From: Saprospiraceae bacterium
GTDB taxonomy: Bacteria > Bacteroidota > Bacteroidia > Chitinophagales > Saprospiraceae
Direction of reading: 5' to 3'
Assembly (NCBI GenBank): GCA_020848695.1
Contig: JADLHT010000023.1
Location: forward strand, 1-35,023
DNA length: 35,023 bases
A program made the translations under genes and the position numbers. Below the pieces are notes generated by a model. That model worked only from the letters and a program-made list of their open reading frames with translations. It did not search any database and was not told the origin of the DNA. Positions 1 to 8,228 of the stretch are shown here, in pieces (the first letter of the stretch is position 1; each line of letters starts with the position of its first letter).

Positions 1-20
1 ATATAATAAAATAATTTTCT

Positions 21-64
21 AACCCTGAAATTACGTAAAAAGTACGGATTTCAGGGTTTTTTTA
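21..64 (+). terminator. Rho-independent terminator of a plus-strand gene left of the window
   Basis: An 11-bp perfect stem (21-31 with 48-58, AACCCTGAAAT / ATTTCAGGGTT) is followed at once by a run of about seven T. The loop can add a short inner CGTA/TACG stem. The T run lies on the plus strand, so it ends a transcript entering from the left. The minus-strand gene ending at 137 converges on it, but on that strand the hairpin is followed by AGAAAATTATTTT, so it would be a weak terminator there. Confidence 0.8.
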
Positions 65-136
65 TTAACTTTTTTTATAATATATTTTTGATAATCAGAA
101 GCTTAGGTATTTACCGAATGAGCCTAAATTATTTTT

Positions 137-1246
137 TTAGTTAGTAATTTTTAATATTGCTCGTTGCCAGATAAGCTGACCCGTCTTATTTCTAATAGAG
201 ATATTGTATTGTCCAGGAATCAATTTGTCTGATTGAAAAACTTCAGTAGTTCCTTCTGGCCAGTATAATCTTGACTTAATCATTGATGTTCCTTGCAAAT
301 TTGTAATATCAACATCGAATTGGTGTTCTGAAGATGATATATTTTCAACTTCGATAAGATTACTAACTAAATTTGACTTCAAAGAAAAGCTATTAAAATC
401 ACGATCCGGATTAAATGTTGACACATTTTCTGCCTTATACGAAATTTGTGTTGGCGAACCGGTACTATCAACATCCACTGTTGCAATATAACCTTTTGAT
501 TGGTTGCTAACAAACACATACTGAGTACTTACCCCTGAGTTGAGAAAGCCTCCAAAAAATCCCGAAGCTAAGCTTGTAATATCTATCCATCCAATGATTG
601 CAACTTTGGCTTCAACGGTAATCGTATTTTTGGTAACAATTTTTAACCTCAAAACATCATATGTACTTGATTTTAAATTTGCTTTACCCCAAGCATCAAC
701 TGTGTTAAGTACATCTCTTTTAATTTTAATTCTAATTGAATCAACCGTAAGCCCCATTGTTAGACTATCAGGAATAATACTTCCTGAGATTTGAAATGCC
801 TGATTGACCGTATAATCGAATTGATCCTGATAATCCATCGGAGTTCTAATTATTACTGCAGGCTTATCAAAGACGTTTGGACCGCCAAAAAATGGATTCA
901 TAGCGGAATAAGTACCCAATAACTCCAGATTTTTATTGGTAACTCTATAAAACAAAGTTGTTCCTTGATTTACGCTGGCAAGATTAGCAGTTGGAAAGAA
1001 ATTTGATCCAGGCACACCGCTAGCGCTGACGTAAGAATCACTAATAGCTCTTTGATTTAAAACGTTAGAAAAATCCCAGCTCTGACTTCCTGAAGCCGAA
1101 CCCAAATTGATTCCTGCCCCGGAAGTATCCAGATAATAATAATATTTGTCTCCTGCAGATGGCAGTATTCCACTTCCTACAGTAATTTGAGCTTTTAAAG
1201 CAAAATTTGAAAAAGACAGTATTACAAGTAAATTCAAATATTTCAT
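137..1246 (-). CDS. Secreted protein with T9SS C-terminal sorting domain
   Basis: A 369-residue exported protein of unknown function. The start at 1246 is chosen because it gives a clear signal peptide (MKYLNLLVILSFSNFALKAQ) and leaves 10 bases after the upstream ABC transporter gene; longer readings run into that gene. The body is rich in Ser, Thr, Asn, Gly and beta-prone residues with no catalytic motif I recognise. The last ~80 residues (about 290-369) look like a type A T9SS sorting domain: alternating hydrophobic strands, a G-x-Y-N-I-S-I step, then a terminal strand ending RAILKITN. Such domains carry proteins across the outer membrane and are cleaved or anchored there. It is the last gene of the efp-accB-accC-ABC row. 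Export is well supported; the function is unknown. Confidence 0.75.
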   Translation of the reverse strand: MKYLNLLVILSFSNFALKAQITVGSGILPSAGDKYYYYLDTSGAGINLGSASGSQSWDFSNVLNQRAISDSYVSASGVPGSNFFPTANLASVNQGTTLFYRVTNKNLELLGTYSAMNPFFGGPNVFDKPAVIIRTPMDYQDQFDYTVNQAFQISGSIIPDSLTMGLTVDSIRIKIKRDVLNTVDAWGKANLKSSTYDVLRLKIVTKNTITVEAKVAIIGWIDITSLASGFFGGFLNSGVSTQYVFVSNQSKGYIATVDVDSTGSPTQISYKAENVSTFNPDRDFNSFSLKSNLVSNLIEVENISSSEHQFDVDITNLQGTSMIKSRLYWPEGTTEVFQSDKLIPGQYNISIRNKTGQLIWQRAILKITN

Positions 1247-1256
1247 ACACTTTAAT

Positions 1257-3077
1257 TTAAGTAAGACTTTGCAATTCCACAAAGTTACAATATTCTCCAT
1301 TCATTCTGATTAAATCTTCATGCCTGCCCTGTTCTACAATTCGACCTTCTTTAAGAACAATAATCTGATCCGCTTTTTTTATGGTTGACAGACGGTGTGC
1401 AATGACGATGGCAGTACGATTCTTTAAAATATTTTCCATCGCTGCCTGAATAATTGTTTCAGACGCACTGTCAAGTGCAGAAGTTGCTTCATCTAATATA
1501 AGAATTTGAGGGTTGCGCAATAAGGCGCGTGCGATAGTCAATCTCTGTCTTTGCCCTCCACTTAATTTAGATCCCCTATCTCCTATATTACTTTCCAAAT
1601 TTCTTCCATCCTGTAACACAAAATCGTTGGAATAAGAAAGACTTAATACATTCATCAACTCGTCTTCAGGAAACTCATGATTGGAGAACTCAATGTTTCT
1701 ACGAATGCTGTCATTGAATAAAATTGGTTCCTGTGTTACCATTCCCATCAATTCTCTTACATTCTGAATTTTTATATTTTTAAGATTATGTCCGTCGATA
1801 TAAATTGTACCATAGATCAGATCATGAAATCTAGCAATCAAGTCTACGAGTGTTGACTTACCTGAACCCGAAGAGCCAACAATGGCAACCGTTTCGCCCT
1901 TCCGAATAGTTAGATTGATGTTATTAAGCACCAATTCGGACTGGTTAGGATATCCAAATGACACATTCTCAAATCTAATCTCATGCTTAAATTCTTTGAG
2001 TTCTTCTGCTCCGGGTTGATCCTTTAATTCAATTGGAATATCAATTATATGATCAATTCTTTCCAAAGCTGCCATCCCTTTATAAATATTAAAATAAGCT
2101 GCTGAAAGTGATTTTGACGGATCAATAACGTTAAAAAATGCGTACAAAAATGCTAGAAACGTAGATGCATCCAACTGATTAAAAAAAACTTGCTTGGCCC
2201 CATACCATAACAAAATGCAAACAATCAAGATCCCTAAAAATTCCGACAGCGGCGAAGCAAGTTCGCGTCGTCTATTGATGGCTACCAGTTCATTTTTATA
2301 TCGGTTTAATATATTTGAAAACCTGGACTTTACATAAGACTCGGATCCAAACACTTTAATAACCCGAAGACCTCCTAAACTTTCTTCCAATAAGGCAATC
2401 AATTCCCCAAATTCTCTTTGAGCATTAACAGATTTTTTTCTTAAGGTTCTTGAAATTCCACCTATAATAAATGCGGTTATCAATAAAAGAATGAGTACAA
2501 AAAATGTAAGCTCGATACTTGTGTAAAGCATAAATATCAAACTTCCTAGAATTATTAAAGGATCCTTTACTAATGATTCCATCGAATTAATTAAAGTAAA
2601 TTCCAATTCAGACACATCTGATGTCATTCTAGCAATCAAGTCACCTTTTTTCTCTTCAGAAAAAAAAGATAATGGAAGATCCATCATTTTTGAAAAAAGT
2701 CTGTGACGCGTGTTTCGGATTAAATTCGCTCTGACCGGTGTAATAAAATATACTGCCAGATACTTGAATAAATTCTTAAAGAAAAAAATTGAAGCAATTA
2801 CGATACAGATAATAAAAACACTATCAATCTTATCATGTTGATTTAACCATTCTGTAAATTGATATTTTCCATATTGAAAATAATCGCTGAGCGATTGAAG
2901 TGTAGCTGGCGGATTCTCTTTGACTTCCCCATTTCTAAACAGCATTTCAAACAATGGGATAATAGCAGGAATTGACGCGACTGTAAAAATTGCTGTCAGA
3001 ATATAACATACGAAGTGAAGTATTACAAGACCTTTGTATTGTTTTACTTGAAATAAAAATTGAAAAAACTTTTTCAA
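1257..3077 (-). CDS. MsbA-like ABC exporter (permease-ATPase fusion)
   Basis: 606 residues, the usual length of a half-transporter with fused domains. The N-terminal ~330 residues hold about six membrane helices (type I exporter fold). The ATPase follows: Walker A GSSGSGKST at 401-409, signature LSGGQ at 505-509, Walker B ILILDEATSALD near 525-536 and the H-loop in IVIAHRLST. Such proteins work as dimers and flip lipids, lipid A core or drugs; MsbA-type lipid flipping is the best guess in a Gram-negative, but the substrate cannot be read from sequence. The start is a TTG codon (MKKFFQFL); no ATG lies near it. It is 27 bases downstream of accC and 10 bases before the T9SS cargo gene. Confidence 0.9.
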   Translation of the reverse strand: MKKFFQFLFQVKQYKGLVILHFVCYILTAIFTVASIPAIIPLFEMLFRNGEVKENPPATLQSLSDYFQYGKYQFTEWLNQHDKIDSVFIICIVIASIFFFKNLFKYLAVYFITPVRANLIRNTRHRLFSKMMDLPLSFFSEEKKGDLIARMTSDVSELEFTLINSMESLVKDPLIILGSLIFMLYTSIELTFFVLILLLITAFIIGGISRTLRKKSVNAQREFGELIALLEESLGGLRVIKVFGSESYVKSRFSNILNRYKNELVAINRRRELASPLSEFLGILIVCILLWYGAKQVFFNQLDASTFLAFLYAFFNVIDPSKSLSAAYFNIYKGMAALERIDHIIDIPIELKDQPGAEELKEFKHEIRFENVSFGYPNQSELVLNNINLTIRKGETVAIVGSSGSGKSTLVDLIARFHDLIYGTIYIDGHNLKNIKIQNVRELMGMVTQEPILFNDSIRRNIEFSNHEFPEDELMNVLSLSYSNDFVLQDGRNLESNIGDRGSKLSGGQRQRLTIARALLRNPQILILDEATSALDSASETIIQAAMENILKNRTAIVIAHRLSTIKKADQIIVLKEGRIVEQGRHEDLIRMNGEYCNFVELQSLT

Positions 3078-3084
3078 TGGATAA

Positions 3085-3100
3085 TAGGAATCAATTCCTA
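3085..3100. promoter_or_regulatory. Perfect inverted repeat in the accC / ABC exporter gap
   Basis: TAGGAATCAATTCCTA is a 7-bp perfect dyad around a 2-base centre, filling most of the 27-base gap. It has no T run, so it is not an obvious terminator. It could be an operator, or an RNA element affecting translation of the TTG-started downstream gene. It may also be chance. Confidence 0.3.
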
Positions 3101-3104
3101 ATAA

Positions 3105-4457
3105 TTATTCTTTAATGTTCGGATCTAACTTAAATGTGTTTAGAAATCCGGTATGGAAATTACCTTCTCTGAATTCCTCATTTTTCATTAATTGCTTATG
3201 AAATGGAAGCGTGGTCTTAATTCCTTCAACAATAAATTCATCCAATGCTCTTTCCATTTTTGTTATACATTCTTCCCTGGTCTGTGCTTTGCAAATCAAC
3301 TTAGCAATCATTGAATCATAATAGGGAGGAACCGTATAACCTGCATAAGCATGGGTATCTACTCTAACTCCATGTCCTTTGCTCGTGTGTAAAGAAGTAA
3401 TCTTACCGGGACTCGGTCTGAAGTCAGCAAATACATCTTCTGCATTAATTCTGACCTCAATAGCATGAAGATTTGGGTAATAATTCTTGCCTGAAATGGG
3501 TATTCCTGCTGCTACTTTAATTTGCTCTTTGATCAGATCATGATCAATCACTTCTTCAGTAACGGGATGTTCAACCTGAATCCTTGTATTCATTTCCATA
3601 AAATAGAAATTTCTGTATTTGTCAACAAGAAATTCTACTGTTCCGACCCCTTCATAATTGATTGCCTGGCCGGCTAATATTGCTGCCTGTCCCATTTTCT
3701 CTCGAAGATCCTCGGTCATAAATGGAGAGGGACTTTCTTCAACCAACTTCTGATGTCTTCTTTGAATTGAACAATCTCTTTCAGACAGATGAACCACTTT
3801 GCCGAACTGGTCTCCTACAATTTGGAATTCTATATGCCTCGGTTCTTCTATATACTTTTCCATATACATCCCATCATTACCAAAAGCTGCTTTAGCTTCG
3901 GTTCTGGCATTATTCCAATTATTCTCTAATTCTTCTTCTTTCCAAACAATTCTCATTCCTTTTCCTCCGCCTCCAGCAGTTGCTTTTAAAATGACAGGAT
4001 AGCCTATTTTAAGAGCCAATTCTTTTGCTTCAGATATACTTTTCAACAAACCATCTGAACCTGGGACTACAGGAACTCCATTAGCTATCATGGTTTCTTT
4101 CGCTGTTATTTTGTCCCCCATTTTTCTAATCTGGTCTGGTGTTGGCCCAATAAACTTTATCCCGTATTTAGAACAAATTTCTGCAAATTCAGCATTCTCC
4201 GCCAAAAATCCATATCCGGGATGAACTGCATCTGCGTTGGTGATTTCAACCGCAGCCATAATTTTGGACATATTCAGATAGGAAAGTGAGGATGCCGGTG
4301 GTCCGATACAGACCGCTTCATCTGCAAATCTTACATGGAGACTTTCTCTGTCAGCAGTGGAATAAATGGCAACAGTTCTTATTCCCATCTCCTTACAGGT
4401 TCTTATTATTCTTAAGGCAATCTCCCCTCTATTGGCAATTAGAATTTTGTTAAACAT
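3105..4457 (-). CDS. accC: Acetyl-CoA carboxylase, biotin carboxylase subunit
   Basis: Uses ATP and bicarbonate to carboxylate the biotin carried by AccB, the first half-reaction of malonyl-CoA synthesis for fatty acids. 450 residues, the standard length of the stand-alone subunit. The N-terminal biotin-carboxylase fold ([16 protein letters not shown]) is followed by an ATP-grasp domain with the glycine loop AGGGGKGMR (161-169), the [13 protein letters not shown] segment (K237) and the catalytic/metal segment [16 protein letters not shown] (E288, N290, R292). It lies 22 bases after accB. The carboxyltransferase genes (accA, accD) are not in the window. Confidence 0.97.
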   Translation of the reverse strand: MFNKILIANRGEIALRIIRTCKEMGIRTVAIYSTADRESLHVRFADEAVCIGPPASSLSYLNMSKIMAAVEITNADAVHPGYGFLAENAEFAEICSKYGIKFIGPTPDQIRKMGDKITAKETMIANGVPVVPGSDGLLKSISEAKELALKIGYPVILKATAGGGGKGMRIVWKEEELENNWNNARTEAKAAFGNDGMYMEKYIEEPRHIEFQIVGDQFGKVVHLSERDCSIQRRHQKLVEESPSPFMTEDLREKMGQAAILAGQAINYEGVGTVEFLVDKYRNFYFMEMNTRIQVEHPVTEEVIDHDLIKEQIKVAAGIPISGKNYYPNLHAIEVRINAEDVFADFRPSPGKITSLHTSKGHGVRVDTHAYAGYTVPPYYDSMIAKLICKAQTREECITKMERALDEFIVEGIKTTLPFHKQLMKNEEFREGNFHTGFLNTFKLDPNIKE

Positions 4458-4479
4458 GGACTCTAAAAGTTCAGATTTA

Positions 4480-4965
4480 TTATGGTTCGACTAAAAATAA
4501 GACTTGATCATACTCAACCGGAGTAGAATCTTCAACCATAACTTTAACAATGGTTCCTTTAATCTCACTTTCTATTTCGTTAAACAACTTCATGGCTTCA
4601 ATGATACATACTTTGGAACCCAGATCAATTTGATCACCAACTTTAATTAATGGGGGTTTATCCGGACCCGGAGCCCGATAGAAAGTACCAACCATTGGTG
4701 ATTTAATTTCTAAATAATTTTTGTTTGTTGGTGAATCTCCATTCTCAATCTTTGCAGTAGGACTTGCGGCCACAGCTTGAATAACTGGAGTTGGGTAAGC
4801 GGCTTGAACGGGTGAAATAACGGGTGCTATCGAATGCTGAACTACTGGAGCACCGTTTTTATTCGTTTTTATAGTTAACTCGAAATCCTTATCCTTTAAT
4901 TTAAAAACGGTGAGATCAGATTTACTGACCATTCTAATAAGCTCTTGTATTTCTTTAAAGTTCAT
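4480..4965 (-). CDS. accB: Biotin carboxyl carrier protein of acetyl-CoA carboxylase
   Basis: 161 residues. Carries biotin between AccC and the carboxyltransferase. The N-terminal part (1-40) is the short helical/strand region typical of AccB, followed by an Ala/Pro/Val-rich flexible linker (about 40-80). The C-terminal biotinyl domain (about 84-161) holds [13 protein letters not shown] and the biotinylation motif [12 protein letters not shown], in which K126 is the expected biotinylated lysine. Only seven bases separate it from efp, so the two are probably co-transcribed. efp-accB-accC is a recurrent order in Bacteroidota. Confidence 0.97.
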   Translation of the reverse strand: MNFKEIQELIRMVSKSDLTVFKLKDKDFELTIKTNKNGAPVVQHSIAPVISPVQAAYPTPVIQAVAASPTAKIENGDSPTNKNYLEIKSPMVGTFYRAPGPDKPPLIKVGDQIDLGSKVCIIEAMKLFNEIESEIKGTIVKVMVEDSTPVEYDQVLFLVEP

Positions 4966-4972
4966 AACTCGA

Positions 4973-5536
4973 TTATTTTACTCTTTCAATATACTCTCTT
5001 GTACGGGTGTCAACTTTAATCATATCACCCTGAGTAACAAACAAAGGTACTTTAATTTCAGCACCGGTGCTAATCGTTGCCGGTTTCATTACATTGGTAG
5101 CCGTATTTCCTCTGGCTCCTTCTTCTGTATAGACCACTTCTGTTATCAGGTGTGCCGGTAATTCTGCCATCAAAGGTTGATTTTTAACTACATGATAAAG
5201 AACTTCAATCTCCATTCCTTCTTGAAGAAAATCAGAATTATCAATTAATTTTTCGTCCATTGCCTCTTGTTCGAATGTTTCCGTATTCATAAAATTAAAA
5301 CCCATATCATCCTTGTAAAGATATTGAACCTTTCTTCTTTCTACGCGAACTTCATTGATTGTATGTCCGGCAGGAAAGGTATTTTCTATTATTTTCCCCG
5401 AAGTTAAAGACTTCAATTTCGTTCTAACAAAGGCATTTCCTTTTCCGGGTTTGACGTGTTGAAAATCAATAACCACATAAATGTCTGTATTGTAATCCAT
5501 ACACATTCCGTTTCTTATATCTGATGTCGTTGCCAT
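4973..5536 (-). CDS. efp: Translation elongation factor P
   Basis: 187 residues, the full length of the three-domain, tRNA-shaped factor that rescues ribosomes stalled on polyproline. The N-terminal KOW-like domain carries VKPGKGNAF, where K32 sits at the loop tip that reaches the peptidyl-transferase centre (the K34 position of E. coli). The last two domains are OB folds ending in the usual KVDTRTREYIERVK. No EpmA/EpmB-type modification gene is in the window. First gene of the minus-strand row leading into accB and accC; a TAnnTTTG element lies about 33 bases upstream. Confidence 0.97.
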   Translation of the reverse strand: MATTSDIRNGMCMDYNTDIYVVIDFQHVKPGKGNAFVRTKLKSLTSGKIIENTFPAGHTINEVRVERRKVQYLYKDDMGFNFMNTETFEQEAMDEKLIDNSDFLQEGMEIEVLYHVVKNQPLMAELPAHLITEVVYTEEGARGNTATNVMKPATISTGAEIKVPLFVTQGDMIKVDTRTREYIERVK

Positions 5537-5568
5537 AATTATAAAAATTCTATTTTAAAAATGAGGCG

Positions 5569-5576
5569 CAAAGATA
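5569..5576 (-). promoter_or_regulatory. Putative -7 promoter element of efp
   Basis: On the minus strand this reads TATCTTTG, an exact match to the Bacteroidota -7 consensus TAnnTTTG. It is about 33 bases upstream of the efp ATG. No clear TTTG is seen at the expected -33 spacing, so it is weaker than the rpsL promoter. Confidence 0.5.
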
Positions 5577-5634
5577 ATCAAGAGTACTAAAGCCTGATTT
5601 CTTATACCACATTAAATATTTTAATAATGTATAA

Positions 5635-7653
5635 CTACTTTGGAGCCACTAAAGTAAACTCAGTTCTGCGATTTAAAAATCTACCTGTTTCAGTAATATT
5701 ATCAGCAATCGGTTTGCTTGAACCAAATCCTACGTGTGACATCCTGCTCGGCGGAACCTTTCTTGTTACAAGGTAATCCATACATACTTTTGCCCTTCTG
5801 TCTGACAGTTCTATATTTTTATTTTCAGGACCTGTATTATCTGTATGACCTCCAATTATAAGATTGTAATCAGGATTACGAAACATGATATCCGCGACTT
5901 TATCCAGCATTGCGAACGATTCTTGTCTTAGAGTAGATCTACTGAGATCAAATTGAACCGCTCTCATTGCATAATCCAAAACTTCCAGATCTTTCTTCTC
6001 AATTACTGGACATCCATCCGGTGTAGAGGCAAAGGTCTTAGGACATTTGTCAATTTTATCATGAACACCATCTCCGTCAGAATCCGGGCAGCCTTTAAAT
6101 TTAGCTAATCCAGCTGCAAATGGACAATCGTCTTCATCATCTGAAATTCCATCTGAATCAGAATCTTTCTTTGCGACTATTACTTCAGGGCAACCTTTAT
6201 TCGATTTCAAACCTTTAACATCAGGACATTTGTCATCTTTATCAGCAACTCCATCGCCATCTGAATCCGGACAACCCAGGGTCTCCAATAATCCAGCTTT
6301 ATCAGGGCATAGATCTTTATCATCGGTTACACCGTCATTATCAGAATCTTTAGGAAGAACTTTTTCTTTTGGCTTTTCTTCAATTTTTTCTTTCGGTTTT
6401 TCTTTCATTTTCTCTTTTGGCTCTTCTTTCACCTTTTCATTTGCTATCTCATCCATCTTCTCTTTTTTAACTTCTTTAGGCTCTTCTTTCATTTTTTCTT
6501 TAGGCTTTTCTTCTGTCTTTTCTTTTTCTTTATTATTCATTTTGGCTTTCACCATATCCGGGCAACCATTATTCTTTTTGGAGCCTTTTTCATTAGGACA
6601 AGAGTCTATATTGTCAGGAACTCCATCTTTATCCGTATCAATTTCCTCAGGACAGCCATTATTTGATTTTACGCCAACCTGATCAGGACATTTATCATCC
6701 TTATCTGCAATACCATCAGCATCTCTATCCGGACAGCCCTTTGTGTTTTTGGGACCTTTTTCATCCGGACACAAATCGTTTTTATTTGCAATACCATCCT
6801 CATCATTATCCAGGTCTTTAGGATCTGGACAGCCTTTATTAGACTTTGTTCCTTTAACATTGGGACATTCGTCATCAGAATCGGCAATTCCATCCTCATC
6901 CGAATCCGGACACCCATGTAATTTCTTAATTCCTGCTGTCTCCGGACAGCGATCCTCGGTATCAGAGACTCCATCCTTATCTGTATCTGGACAGCCGTTA
7001 AATTCTTGTATTCCTGCAATAGTCGGACACAGGTCTAACTTATCCGGGATGCTATCTCCATCCGAATCTATAAGAACTTCTTCCAATTTATTCATTTCAG
7101 GAACGCGCTCATGCTTCATTTTAAAATTTCCAAATGTATATGCAATTCCTATAGAATGCTGCAAGTAAGAAGTTCCGTTGACCACGGGTAACCTGTAATC
7201 ACTCTGCCATTGGAGACTGACCTGAGGATGAAGTACAAAGTTTGCTCCAATTCCTAAGGGAACGTTGACAAAAAATTCTCTTAATTTAGGAATTCCTGCA
7301 TTTACTCCACCTGCAAGATAGGGCCTAAACCATGTATTATTTTTTAGTAGTGTGAATTGAACCTGAGCGCCCAACATAATCGTTGGATTAATAGAATTAT
7401 CATTAAGACTATCTGTTAAAGTTGCAATTCCTAAAGGAATTACGAGAGTAAATCGGTTCTTAAGGTTTTGGGTTAGGAATATTTCCATTCCATTAGCATA
7501 TTCTCTAAATGCGTCAAAATCTTTATCATTGAAAGTATTAAAATCCAAAAAGGTTTTTCTAACCCCTATTCCTTTGTTTGTAAGTGTTTCTTGCGAACTT
7601 GCAGGTTTACAAATCAATAAAATTATCGATAAAGTGAGTAGTAAATTCTTCAT
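5635..7653 (-). CDS. OmpA-family outer membrane protein with thrombospondin type 3 repeats
   Basis: About 672 residues. A signal peptide (MKNLLLTLSIILLICKPASS) leads into a ~150-residue beta-strand-rich N-terminal part resembling a small outer-membrane barrel. Then come ten calcium-binding type 3 repeats of the form DxDxDGxxDxxDxCP...GCP, six before and four after a ~70-residue Lys/Glu/Pro linker. The last ~110 residues are an OmpA peptidoglycan-binding domain (QFDLSRSTL, GGHTDNTG, LSDRRAKVCMDYL, FGSSKPIADN, NRRTEF). It likely ties the outer membrane to the wall. ATG 7653 is preferred to ATG 7662 because the promoter element at 7671-7678 would leave almost no leader for the longer form. Monocistronic by layout. 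Confidence 0.9.
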   Translation of the reverse strand: MKNLLLTLSIILLICKPASSQETLTNKGIGVRKTFLDFNTFNDKDFDAFREYANGMEIFLTQNLKNRFTLVIPLGIATLTDSLNDNSINPTIMLGAQVQFTLLKNNTWFRPYLAGGVNAGIPKLREFFVNVPLGIGANFVLHPQVSLQWQSDYRLPVVNGTSYLQHSIGIAYTFGNFKMKHERVPEMNKLEEVLIDSDGDSIPDKLDLCPTIAGIQEFNGCPDTDKDGVSDTEDRCPETAGIKKLHGCPDSDEDGIADSDDECPNVKGTKSNKGCPDPKDLDNDEDGIANKNDLCPDEKGPKNTKGCPDRDADGIADKDDKCPDQVGVKSNNGCPEEIDTDKDGVPDNIDSCPNEKGSKKNNGCPDMVKAKMNNKEKEKTEEKPKEKMKEEPKEVKKEKMDEIANEKVKEEPKEKMKEKPKEKIEEKPKEKVLPKDSDNDGVTDDKDLCPDKAGLLETLGCPDSDGDGVADKDDKCPDVKGLKSNKGCPEVIVAKKDSDSDGISDDEDDCPFAAGLAKFKGCPDSDGDGVHDKIDKCPKTFASTPDGCPVIEKKDLEVLDYAMRAVQFDLSRSTLRQESFAMLDKVADIMFRNPDYNLIIGGHTDNTGPENKNIELSDRRAKVCMDYLVTRKVPPSRMSHVGFGSSKPIADNITETGRFLNRRTEFTLVAPK
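6005..7070 (-). repeat. Ten in-frame thrombospondin type 3 repeats, split 6+4
   Basis: Repeats of about 25-29 codons, each with an Asp-rich loop (for example DSDGDGVADKDDKCPD) and a closing GCP, giving paired cysteines per unit. Six units lie at about 6570-7070 and four at about 6005-6345. They are separated by a charged linker at about 6350-6568 made of KPKEK/KEEPKE-like blocks. This is protein-level tandem repetition, not a DNA satellite. Confidence 0.85.
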
Positions 7654-7670
7654 ATTTCTCATTGAAAATT

Positions 7671-7678
7671 CAAAGGTA
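7671..7678 (-). promoter_or_regulatory. Putative -7 promoter element of the OmpA-family gene
   Basis: The minus strand reads TACCTTTG, an exact TAnnTTTG match. Transcription would start near 7665, about 12 bases before the preferred ATG at 7653. No good -33 TTTG is visible at the usual spacing. Confidence 0.5.
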
Positions 7679-7715
7679 GTGATTTTTTGTGTTTGAGGGT
7701 ATTACATAATAAGAT

Positions 7716-8214
7716 CTAGCTTGACGTTTTTAATTCCATCGACCATTGATGCTTATCTCTGACAGCTTTCTCTCCTGTAGAGCCTACTTCCGTATAACAT
7801 AACAGCACAAGTTTGATTTGATTCTCAAATTTATAAAGAAGTTCATTTAAAAATCAGCCTACTTTTTGTCCATGTGTTAACAACGATATAAAATTAACCT
7901 ACTTTTTATCTATTACGCCAAATCTTTTTATATAATTTATCATTCGTTTGATAGGTAATATTCTTCTCTTGTATAGTTGTACCAGCACTTAGAATTTGGC
8001 CATCTCCATACTTCCCAATCATGCGCATACTTTCTTTAAGAATTTATTTCATCTCTTGTGGTTCTATTTATTTATAAAAACGAACTATCTCGCTAGCTTG
8101 ACAAGGACCTTTAGTTGTAAAAAAATTCTTTTCACTAAAGTGTTGGCAATTCATATTTTCACTCCACTGCTCGACTACTGATTCATTGCAGAGCTTATGA
8201 ATCTTACTAACTAG
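7716..8214 (-). pseudogene. Decayed IS5-family transposase remnant
   Basis: This gene-free 566-base gap (7663-8228) holds a broken transposase on the minus strand. One frame, read from 8214 to 7906, gives an N-terminal stretch with ESVVEQWSEN, then FF..KGPCQASEIVRF. After two in-frame stops (8070-8068 and again after PQEMK) it gives ILKESMRMIGKYGDGQ and TTIQEKNITYQTNDKLYKK. From memory these match the DUF772 N-terminal region of IS5-type transposases (DESVVEQW.EN, PCEASELVHFR, ILKESIR, DTTVQEKNITYPTD.KLYKK). A second frame (about 7853-7716) gives ELLYKFENQIKL and a KHQWSMELKTSS end, probably a later part. The C-terminal DDE region is missing and no inverted repeats were found, so it is an inert relic. 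Confidence 0.78.
7851..7910. repeat. Pair of 20-bp direct repeats, 40 bp apart
   Basis: 7851-7870 (AAATCAGCCTACTTTTTGTC) and 7891-7910 (AAATTAACCTACTTTTTATC) agree at 17 of 20 positions. They lie where the transposase relic changes frame and loses a middle segment, so they could mark a past deletion or small duplication. A function as binding sites is possible but unsupported. Confidence 0.5.
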
Positions 8215-8228
8215 TTTAACATTGAGAT

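Noticed and set aside
6230-6682. 150-codon plus-strand frame rich in Ser and Phe
   Set aside because: It is the antisense of the TSP3 and Lys/Glu/Pro repeats; composition follows the repeat and no family is seen.
6005-7070. Regularly spaced repeats that could suggest a CRISPR array
   Set aside because: The period follows codons of TSP3 repeats in an intact reading frame, with degenerate units and no unique spacers.
8068-8140. CTTTAGT / ACTAAAG pairing downstream of sucD as a terminator
   Set aside because: The loop is about 18 bases, the stem is weak and no T run follows; it lies in the transposase relic.
7996-8181. 61-codon plus-strand frame in the sucD-OmpA gap
   Set aside because: It is antisense to the transposase relic, whose minus-strand frame matches a known family.
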